Below the pieces are notes generated by a model, which worked only from the letters and a program-made list of their open reading frames with translations, searched no databases and was not told where the DNA came from. A DNA stretch of 10,841 nt from an uncultured bacterium (lineage in GTDB: Bacteria > Actinomycetota > Actinomycetes > S36-B12): assembly GCA_903908025.1 (NCBI GenBank), contig CAIVQM010000065.1, positions 1 through 10,841 of the forward strand, given 5' to 3'. Below are positions 5,594 to 10,841 of this stretch, piece after piece (within the stretch, counting starts at the first letter, position 1; each line of letters opens with the position of its first letter). The translations under genes were made by a program, and so were the position numbers.

Positions 5594-6388
5594 ATGCCGA
5601 ACACCGTCGTCGACGTCGACCGCAAGCCCACGGCGTGGCGCGAATGCGGGGATTCGGAGCAGGTTGCCGTGTTCTTGCACGGTCTGGGCGGGACACGAAT
5701 CGCATGGGGACCCAACCTGGTTGCACTCAGCGAGACCCGGCGAGTGGTCGCGTGGGACGGCCCCGGCTACGGCGGGTCAGACCGCGTCGAGCGAGCCGAC
5801 TTCGCCGCCTATGCGGATCGAGCTGCGGAACTGATCCGAACCGTCTCGCCCGACCGCCCGGTCGACTTGGTGGGCACGTCCTTCGGTGGAATGATCAGCC
5901 AGTACATGACCGCGCGCAACCCAGAGCTCGTCCGCAGCCTCGTCCTCCTGTGCACAAGCCCCATGTTCGGCCTCAACGGCACGAGCCCCGAGGATTGGCG
6001 CAACGCTCGCCTCGCCGGACTCGAGACGTTCGGTTCGCCCGGCGCCGCTGCGCCGACGATCCTGAGCTCGCTCGCCGGACCGAACGCAGCGCACGTGGTT
6101 CCCGAGGCGGTCGCCGCCATGGAGCGCATCCCCATGGAGGGGATGCTCGATTCGCTGACCACGCTCACGACGCACGACTCGCGATCCATCCTGCGCACCA
6201 TCACCGCGCCCACGCTGGTCGTCGTGGGTGCCGAGGATGACGAGACACCTCCGTCGTACGCGGAGGCGATCGTCGCCCTCATGCCCAATGCCCGCCTCGA
6301 GGTGATCCCGGGTGCCGGACACCTGCTGAACCTCGAGGCGCCCGATGCCGTCAACGCAGCCATTCGCAACCACTGGGAGTACTCATGA
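5594..6388 (+). CDS. Alpha/beta-fold hydrolase, NicD-like (possible N-formylmaleamate deformylase)
   Basis: A 264-residue soluble serine hydrolase. It has the oxyanion-hole segment HGLGG (29-33), the nucleophile elbow GTSFGG with Ser96, the acid in GAEDDETPP (Asp215 or the adjacent Asp216) and the catalytic His243 in GAGHLLNLEAP. Size and triad layout fit the NicD type, which removes formate from N-formylmaleamate in aerobic nicotinate breakdown. The assignment rests mainly on the next gene being NicX-like, because the fold alone covers many esterases and C-C hydrolases (for example MhpC-like). It is the first gene of a rightward operon under the operator at 5548. Its stop overlaps the dioxygenase start by ATGA (6385-6388), so the two are translationally coupled. 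ATG 5594 is chosen from the promoter spacing for a leaderless mRNA and because the fold starts soon after it. The fold is certain; the substrate is moderately supported. Confidence 0.85.
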   Translation: MPNTVVDVDRKPTAWRECGDSEQVAVFLHGLGGTRIAWGPNLVALSETRRVVAWDGPGYGGSDRVERADFAAYADRAAELIRTVSPDRPVDLVGTSFGGMISQYMTARNPELVRSLVLLCTSPMFGLNGTSPEDWRNARLAGLETFGSPGAAAPTILSSLAGPNAAHVVPEAVAAMERIPMEGMLDSLTTLTTHDSRSILRTITAPTLVVVGAEDDETPPSYAEAIVALMPNARLEVIPGAGHLLNLEAPDAVNAAIRNHWEYS

Positions 6389-7446
6389 CCAACCGTCCCC
6401 CGCTCGCTGAGTGGCGCTGGATCGAGAGCTTTGCTCGCCAGTTCGCCATCAACGGAGTTACGCCAGGCATGGAGTGCATCGTGCTGTCCGAATCCGCCAG
6501 CCGGCCGGATCTGGTCGAGACCTCGGTGCTGGCCCTGGAGTCCCTGGGAGCAAAGCCGTTCGAGGTGGTCATGCGCACGCCCGCCAATCCGGGCCCCGTG
6601 GCCATCCGCTCCACGGGGACCACGCTGGCCCTGAACCAGTTGCAGGGCGCTATCGGGGCCCTGTCCTCCGTGCCGTTCGTCGTCGACTGCACTGTTGAGG
6701 GAATGCTGCACGCCAAGGAGCTGGGCACCATCCTCTCCTCTGGCACCAGCATCCTGATGGTGAGCTACGAGCACCCCGAGGTCTACGAGCGGATGGTGCA
6801 CGACCCCGTCATGGCCGAACGGGTGCACGCGGCACACGAGGTGATGAAGTGTTCGAAGACGATGCACGCGACCAGCGAGTGGGGCACCGACGTCACCGTC
6901 CAACTCGCGGGCGCCTTCACAGCCGGCTCGACCGGGGTCATCTCGGGTCCCGGCTCCATCGCCCACTGGCCCGGCGGCCTCGTGCTTGCCTTCCCTGATC
7001 GCGACACGGTCAACGGGACGATCGTGCTGGCCCCCGGAGACATCAACCTCACCTTCAAGCACTACATCACCGAGCCGATCTCACTCGTCATCGAGAACGA
7101 CTACGTCACCGACATCAAGGGCACTGGGTACCAGGCAGAGCTCATGCGCTCGTACCTCTCCGCTTTCGACGAGGATGCGTACGCCACCTCTCACGTCGGA
7201 TTCGGAATGAATACCGGGGCCCGGTGGGACTTCCTGGAGATGTACGACCGGATGGACATCAACGGCACTGAAGCGCGCGCCTTCGCAGGCAACTTCCTCT
7301 TCAGCACTGGGGCGAACGAGAACGCCAATCGGTTCACGGCCGGGCACTTCGACTTTCCCCTGCGGAACCACAGCGTCTGGCTTGACGAACATCAGGTGGT
7401 CGACACGGGAGTCCTCGTCGGCGTCGCGGCCGGGGAGGGCGCGTGA
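6385..7446 (+). CDS. NicX-like 2,5-dihydroxypyridine 5,6-dioxygenase family protein (M29 aminopeptidase fold)
   Basis: A 353-residue protein of the aminopeptidase T (M29)-like family, the group that includes NicX, the Fe(II) enzyme that opens the ring of 2,5-dihydroxypyridine to N-formylmaleamate. In Pseudomonas putida NicX the iron ligands are a His, then an HxD pair about 53 residues later (His265, His318, Asp320, from memory). Here His270 in ATSHVGFGMN and His321/Asp323 in TAGHFDFPLRN reproduce that order and spacing. The C-terminal segment SVWLDEHQVVDTGVL (330-344) is also typical. Length matches NicX (about 350). It overlaps the hydrolase upstream by ATGA and the ligase downstream by GTGA. 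A peptidase role is less likely given the pairing with a deformylase-like hydrolase and a flavin monooxygenase. The exact ring substrate (2,5-dihydroxypyridine or a substituted relative) is inferred. Confidence 0.8.
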   Translation: MTNRPPLAEWRWIESFARQFAINGVTPGMECIVLSESASRPDLVETSVLALESLGAKPFEVVMRTPANPGPVAIRSTGTTLALNQLQGAIGALSSVPFVVDCTVEGMLHAKELGTILSSGTSILMVSYEHPEVYERMVHDPVMAERVHAAHEVMKCSKTMHATSEWGTDVTVQLAGAFTAGSTGVISGPGSIAHWPGGLVLAFPDRDTVNGTIVLAPGDINLTFKHYITEPISLVIENDYVTDIKGTGYQAELMRSYLSAFDEDAYATSHVGFGMNTGARWDFLEMYDRMDINGTEARAFAGNFLFSTGANENANRFTAGHFDFPLRNHSVWLDEHQVVDTGVLVGVAAGEGA

Positions 7447-8720
7447 CCGCTGGTGAGCAGTTCGACGTCGTCTTCCCCGATCTTTTCGGCCTGACCCATG
7501 GAAAGACCGTCCCGAACCACCGCCTGGACTATCCAACGCACTACGCGGTGACCTGCATGGTGCAGGGACTGGATCTGGAGTTCCTCGAGATCGACCTGTA
7601 CTCCACCGGGGCTGGCTTCCCCGACATGGAGGCTCGGGTCGACCTGGAGACCACGCGGCCGTGGCTCTCTGGGCGGAGCATTGCGATGGCGTCGCTCTTC
7701 CAGAGCAACGGGGACCCACTGCCCATGGACTCCCGCCGCCAACTGCGTCTGATCTGCGAGGAGTTCGAGGAGCTCGGCTATACGCCCATGGCAGGTTTCG
7801 AGATGGAGTTCTTCCTTCTTGAGAGGCGCCAGCCGATGACGCGCCTTGCCGTTCCCGATCATCGCGTGTACGGAATCGGCGACGGCGCAGACCCGTCCGG
7901 TACCCTCGAGGCCATCGTCGCCCTTGCCGAGCATGCCGACCTGCAGGTAGAGGGCATGAATGCAGAGTTCGCGCCCGCTCAGGTGGAAGTGAGTCTGCAT
8001 TACCAGAACGCCCTCGCCTCAGCGGACTGCGCACTGCTCTTCCGCGAGCTCACCCGCCTCGTCGCGCGCACTCGCGGCATCGATGCCAGCTACATGGCGC
8101 GACCGTTCGGCGACACCGTGGGCAGCGGACTGCACGCCAACCTGAGCATGGCAAGGGCGGACGGCTCCAACGCCTTCGACGAGCCCGGCGACGAGCTGGG
8201 CATCAGCGACCTGGCTCGCCATTTCATCGCGGGACTGCTCGTCCATCACGAGGCCATCACGGCCTTCGCCGCACCCACCGTGAACTCGTACAAGCGGCTC
8301 ACCCCGGGAATGCTGAGCGGCTACTGGGCCAACTGGGGCATCGACAACCGCCTCTCGACCGTCCGCGTCCCGGGCCAGCGCGGTGCCACCACCCGCGTCG
8401 AGCACCGCATGGCGGACGGAACTGCCTCACCCCACCTGCTCCTGTCGGCACTGCTCGCGGCCGGCCTGCACGGCGTACAGGACAAGCTCGAGCTGCCCGA
8501 GCCGCAGGTGGGAGATGCTGACTCCGAGCCCAACACCGATCGACACACGCCGCACACACTTGAGGGGGCTCTGGACGCTCTGATGGTGGACGAGAAACTG
8601 CGCAGCTACCTCGAGCCGGACCTGGTCGAGGTCTACGTGAAGCTCAAGCTGAAGGAGTACCAGCGCTGGCTCACGGCGGTGACCGACTGGGAGCAGAACG
8701 AGTACTCACGGGTCTACTGA
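7443..8720 (+). CDS. Glutamine synthetase-like ligase (probable gamma-glutamyl-amine ligase)
   Basis: A 425-residue glutamine synthetase family protein, with an N-terminal beta-grasp domain (about 7-100) and a C-terminal catalytic domain. Conserved active-site elements are present: EME in GFEMEFF (Glu120, Glu122), Glu175 and Glu182 in the AEFAPAQVEV strand, the metal-binding His231 in GSGLH, PTVNSYKRLTPG (278-289), NRLSTVRVPG (302-311) and RVEHR (318-322). It should therefore bind ATP and glutamate and form gamma-glutamyl phosphate. Location as third gene in a catabolic operon, and a divergent sequence with few GlnA signatures beyond the core, argue against housekeeping ammonia assimilation. 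Relatives PuuA, IpuC and AtdA1/TdnQ glutamylate putrescine, isopropylamine and aniline. It probably attaches glutamate to an amine of the pathway (inference). The GTG start at 7443 overlaps the dioxygenase stop by GTGA. Its end overlaps the convergent TetR gene by seven bases. Confidence 0.85.
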   Translation: MTAGEQFDVVFPDLFGLTHGKTVPNHRLDYPTHYAVTCMVQGLDLEFLEIDLYSTGAGFPDMEARVDLETTRPWLSGRSIAMASLFQSNGDPLPMDSRRQLRLICEEFEELGYTPMAGFEMEFFLLERRQPMTRLAVPDHRVYGIGDGADPSGTLEAIVALAEHADLQVEGMNAEFAPAQVEVSLHYQNALASADCALLFRELTRLVARTRGIDASYMARPFGDTVGSGLHANLSMARADGSNAFDEPGDELGISDLARHFIAGLLVHHEAITAFAAPTVNSYKRLTPGMLSGYWANWGIDNRLSTVRVPGQRGATTRVEHRMADGTASPHLLLSALLAAGLHGVQDKLELPEPQVGDADSEPNTDRHTPHTLEGALDALMVDEKLRSYLEPDLVEVYVKLKLKEYQRWLTAVTDWEQNEYSRVY

Positions 8721-9382
8721 TGATCGACTGGCACGGGAGGCAGAAGGTGAGCGAGCAGGGCATCGAGGCCTGTCTGGAACACATTGTCGCTGCCGGGGTA
8801 CAGATACGAGGCATGCGCAAGGGAGACGGGGTAGTCCTCAGGACTGAGGGCCGCATAGTCGGCGCGCCACTTGCGGTACGTCGCTGCCCGGTTCGCCTTG
8901 CTGGATGCCAGAGGCGCATCGAGCACCGCCGAGCCAACCACATACTCGATGAGCACGTGGTACGCCATCGCCGCCTCCGTGGGGGGCATCCCCAGGCGTT
9001 GGCAGGCGTTGAGCATGATCTCGGTGATCTGGAGTTCGCTGGCATGACGAGTAGGGCCCGACGCCGTCACAAGGGCCGCACCACTGCCGAGCATGACCTT
9101 GCGAAGTTTCGTGAGCACGCGGCGAATGTCCCAGTGCGGATTGTCGCTCGCCACAAATCCCTTCGTGACAGGAGCGATTGCCCTGTCGCCGACCTCACGG
9201 AGGAGATCGTCGAGATCCTCGTAATGCCGGTACAGCGCAGCGGGGTCCACGCCGAGCTTCTTCGCCACTGCACGCAGGCTGAAGGAGGCGAGTCCGTCCT
9301 TGTGGATCATCTCAAGGGAGGTCTGGCAGATCAGGTCGCGCGTGAGATGGCCTCGCTGCGATCGCGTCTTCTTTTCAACCAC
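8714..9382 (-). CDS. TetR-family transcriptional regulator
   Basis: A 222-residue repressor with an N-terminal helix-turn-helix. Helices run over about residues 13-60, with the recognition part SLRAVAKKLGVDPAALYRHYEDLDDLL (35-61, key residues Ala40, Gly44, Tyr51 and Tyr54). The C-terminal ligand-binding domain is of the general TetR type and is not assignable to a ligand. GTG at 9382 is the start; no Shine-Dalgarno site is seen, but a TAnnnT box lies seven bases upstream, so it may be leaderless. It is divergent from the CinA-like gene with a 50-bp gap, so it probably controls that gene and the dehydrogenase downstream as well as itself. Its 3' end overlaps the ligase gene tail to tail. It gives the right-hand part of the locus a control separate from the MarR regulon. 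Confidence 0.88.
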   Translation of the reverse strand: MVEKKTRSQRGHLTRDLICQTSLEMIHKDGLASFSLRAVAKKLGVDPAALYRHYEDLDDLLREVGDRAIAPVTKGFVASDNPHWDIRRVLTKLRKVMLGSGAALVTASGPTRHASELQITEIMLNACQRLGMPPTEAAMAYHVLIEYVVGSAVLDAPLASSKANRAATYRKWRADYAALSPEDYPVSLAHASYLYPGSDNVFQTGLDALLAHLLPPVPVDHQ

Positions 9383-9384
9383 GA

Positions 9385-9400
9385 TGTCAGGCTATCGACA
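9385..9400. promoter_or_regulatory. Candidate TetR operator and -10 box in the divergent gap
   Basis: TGTCAGGCTATCGACA has matching 4-base arms (TGTC/GACA) around 8 bases. On the minus strand it contains TAGCCT (9394-9389), a TAnnnT -10 seven bases before the GTG at 9382. The 50-bp gap must hold both divergent promoters and any operator. The arms are short, so the operator call is weak. Confidence 0.28.
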
Positions 9401-9432
9401 AGCTCATGCCCCACGCACCTGAGGGACATCTG

Positions 9433-10170
9433 ATGGCGCTCTCGCAGTTCGGCATGACTGCTGCCGTCGTCACCATAGGCGACGAGGTCGTAGAGGGACG
9501 GGTCGCAAACGAGAACGCTGCATGGATCAGCGGCCAACTGATGGAGCGTGGGCTCTGGCCGCGCCTCGTGATCGCGATCCCCGACGACGAGGACCTGATC
9601 GTGCGCACGCTGCGCCTGGCCTGGGACTCGGCCGACATCGTGATCGTCTCGGGGGGCCTCGGCTTCACGCCTGACGACATCACACGCCGGGCCGTGGCGC
9701 GCGCCTGCCTGCGCGACGCGGTCATCGATGAGCACGTCTCCCGCACTGTGCTCGACACGCTTGAATGGGTCGATGCCGAGACTGCGCGCGCGGTTTCCTC
9801 CTTCCCGCAGGGTGCGATACCGCTTCTGAGCCCATGTGGTGGCGTTCCCGGCTTCTCCGTCGGCGATCTCCACGTCCTTCCCGGCTCGCCGCGGGAGATG
9901 AGGGCCATGTTCGCCACGATCCCACTTCCCGAGGGCGCGGATCAGGACATCACCACGACTCACCTGCACTGTCGAACCACAGAGGATGCGATCCAGAGCG
10001 TCCTCGTGGAGTTCGACGAGCACTTCCACGACGTTCGACTGGGCTCCTACCCCGACTACAGCCAGCACGAACCGTCTGTGGACATCGTCCTTGTCAGCCG
10101 ATCGGTGGAGTCTCTTGAGAGTGCTGACGAGTGGCTGTCGCGGACGTTGAACTGTGCCACCACTCACTGA
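9433..10170 (+). CDS. CinA/MoaB-type (MoCF-domain) protein without the amidase domain
   Basis: A 245-residue protein of the CinA N-terminal / molybdopterin-binding (MoCF) family. Marks are TIGDEVVEG (14-22), PDDEDLIV (50-57), SGGLGFTPDDITRRAV (73-88) and LPGSPREM (149-156), the classic order for this fold. It has no C-terminal nicotinamide-nucleotide amidase domain, found in full CinA proteins of about 400 residues, so it is a stand-alone MoCF protein (COG1058-like), whose function is poorly defined. ATG 9433 is the start, with GAGGGA six bases upstream. The frame extends nine codons further to an ATG at 9406 that has no ribosome site. It is followed after 38 bases by the dehydrogenase gene and is probably in one operon with it, under the divergent TetR regulator. 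Its presence in a catabolic operon is unusual. A link to a molybdenum hydroxylase encoded outside the window, or to nucleotide metabolism, is possible but not shown. Confidence 0.82.
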   Translation: MALSQFGMTAAVVTIGDEVVEGRVANENAAWISGQLMERGLWPRLVIAIPDDEDLIVRTLRLAWDSADIVIVSGGLGFTPDDITRRAVARACLRDAVIDEHVSRTVLDTLEWVDAETARAVSSFPQGAIPLLSPCGGVPGFSVGDLHVLPGSPREMRAMFATIPLPEGADQDITTTHLHCRTTEDAIQSVLVEFDEHFHDVRLGSYPDYSQHEPSVDIVLVSRSVESLESADEWLSRTLNCATTH

Positions 10171-10208
10171 GTAGGCATCATCACGGCGATACGGAAATCA
10201 GGAGATCA

Positions 10209-10841
10209 ATGAGTACCCCAGCGTCCCGCCGCACGCTTCGAATTGCCGCCATTCCCGGTGACGGCATCGGCACCGAGGTGATTCCCGGCGCGGCTTGCGT
10301 GCTTGACGCGGCCCTGGAATCCGATGGGGTGACCGTGGACTGGACCAGGCTCGAGTGGGGCTGCGACTACTTCCTCGAGCGTGGGCGAATGATGCCCGCG
10401 GACGGCCTCGACCAGTTACGGGGCTTCGACGCGATCTTCCTAGGCGCAGTCGGCCGGCCCGATGTTCCAGATCACGAGTCGCTCTGGGGGCTGCTGATTC
10501 CCATTCGCCGCGCATTCGACCAGTACGTCAACCTTCGGCCCGTGCGGCAGTTCGACGGGCTCCCCACTCGCGTTGCCCTCAGCCAGGACCAGCGGGTCGA
10601 CATGGTCATCGTTCGGGAGAACACCGAAGGCGAGTATTCCGAGATCGGCGGCCGGTTCGGCCGGGGGACCGACCGCGAGTTCGCACTCCAGGAGAACGTC
10701 TTCACTCGCACTGGCATCGAACGCGTATCGCGCTACGCGTTCGATCTCGCCGCGCGGCGACGCCAGCTTGTGACGTCCGCAACCAAGTCCAACGGCATCA
10801 TTCACACCATGCCCTTCTGGGACGAGGTCGTCGAGGACATC
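10209..10841 (+). CDS. D-malate/tartrate dehydrogenase (decarboxylating), N-terminal part, cut by window end
   Basis: The first 211 residues of an isopropylmalate dehydrogenase-superfamily enzyme of the DmlA/TtuC branch (full length about 350-360). Features are PGDGIGTEVIP (16-26), GAVGRPDVPDHESLWGLL (79-96), IRRAFDQYVNLRPVR (99-113), VRENTEGEY (135-143) and the catalytic Lys in TSATKSNG (Lys193). The PDHxSLWG and NLRPVR pair separates the D-malate/tartrate type from LeuB and isocitrate enzymes. Members oxidise D-malate with NAD+ to pyruvate and CO2, or act on tartrate, using a divalent metal. ATG at 10209 has AGGAG five bases upstream. D-malate is formed by hydration of maleate, the product of maleamate hydrolysis, so this gene fits the last step of a NicX-type pathway (inference). 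A maleamate amidase and a maleate hydratase would be expected outside the window. Tartrate use unrelated to the other genes is the alternative. Confidence 0.9.
   Translation, partial: MSTPASRRTLRIAAIPGDGIGTEVIPGAACVLDAALESDGVTVDWTRLEWGCDYFLERGRMMPADGLDQLRGFDAIFLGAVGRPDVPDHESLWGLLIPIRRAFDQYVNLRPVRQFDGLPTRVALSQDQRVDMVIVRENTEGEYSEIGGRFGRGTDREFALQENVFTRTGIERVSRYAFDLAARRRQLVTSATKSNGIIHTMPFWDEVVEDI

Noticed and set aside
5809..7062. Long minus-strand open frame (417 codons) opposite the hydrolase and dioxygenase genes
   Set aside because: Low-complexity, Arg/Gly/His-rich translation with no domain. It mirrors two well-supported plus-strand genes; such shadows are normal in GC-rich DNA.
6385..7446. 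Leucyl aminopeptidase (M29) as the function of the 353-residue protein
   Set aside because: The fold is shared, but the NicX-like His270, His321 and Asp323 spacing, plus the neighbouring deformylase-like hydrolase, favour a ring-cleaving dioxygenase. A peptidase role is not fully excluded.
7081..8034. Minus-strand open frame opposite the dioxygenase and ligase genes
   Set aside because: The translation is rich in Arg, Ser and Pro without family features; it is an antisense shadow.
9331..10167. Minus-strand open frame opposite the CinA-like gene
   Set aside because: The CinA-like signature on the plus strand is unambiguous, and this frame also collides with the TetR start.
1..10841. CRISPR arrays, tRNA or rRNA genes, transposases or integrases
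   Set aside because: I saw no regularly spaced repeats, no cloverleaf-like sequence and no transposase or integrase motifs, so island acquisition is inferred only from codon use and the chimeric gene end.

Overview
The window comes from a high-GC Gram-positive bacterium, most likely an actinobacterium. The evidence is GC-rich codon use, several genes without Shine-Dalgarno sites whose promoters are spaced for leaderless mRNAs, and TAnnnT-type -10 boxes. The genus cannot be named from the sequence. Most of the window (about 300-10841) reads as an accessory catabolic locus. It is joined on the left to a chromosome-like aquaporin gene whose codon use is strikingly different: 70 of 72 third positions are G or C.

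Layout. 2-220: 3' end of an aquaporin gene (+). 235-296: large inverted repeat, probably a two-way terminator. 297-1309 (-): a flavin reductase-fold gene overlapping by GTGA a 98-codon gene that looks like the start of a TIM-barrel protein fused to a foreign tail, a likely recombination scar. 1395-1428: strong hairpin terminator. 1447-2931 (-): APC-superfamily permease. 3103-3654 (+): MarR-family regulator. 3662-4183 and 4260-5519 (-): flavin reductase and an acyl-CoA-dehydrogenase-fold flavoprotein without the usual catalytic Glu, together a probable two-component flavin monooxygenase. 5594-8720 (+): a tightly overlapped operon of an alpha/beta hydrolase (NicD-like), a NicX-like ring-cleaving dioxygenase of the aminopeptidase-M29 fold, and a glutamine-synthetase-like ligase. 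8714-9382 (-): TetR regulator. 9433-10170 (+): stand-alone CinA/MoaB-type domain protein. 10209 to the window end (+): D-malate/tartrate dehydrogenase, cut by the edge.

How it may work together. Two near-identical 17-bp palindromes (AGTCAACAcTGTTGACT at 2963 and AGTCAACAcCGTTGACT at 5548) lie in the two divergent intergenic regions. They tie permease, MarR gene, monooxygenase/reductase pair and hydrolase-dioxygenase-ligase operon into one probable MarR regulon. In each palindrome the two half-sites also supply TTGACT -35 boxes for the divergent promoters. By homology to the nicotinate route, the dioxygenase would open a dihydroxypyridine to an N-formylmaleamate-type product and the hydrolase would deformylate it. 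D-malate dehydrogenase would fit the end of a maleamate-maleate-D-malate-pyruvate route. The unusual element is the glutamine-synthetase-like ligase, translationally coupled to the dioxygenase. It suggests gamma-glutamylation of an amine in the pathway (for example an amino-substituted N-heterocycle), which I offer as the candidate undescribed system. The substrate is not known from the sequence.
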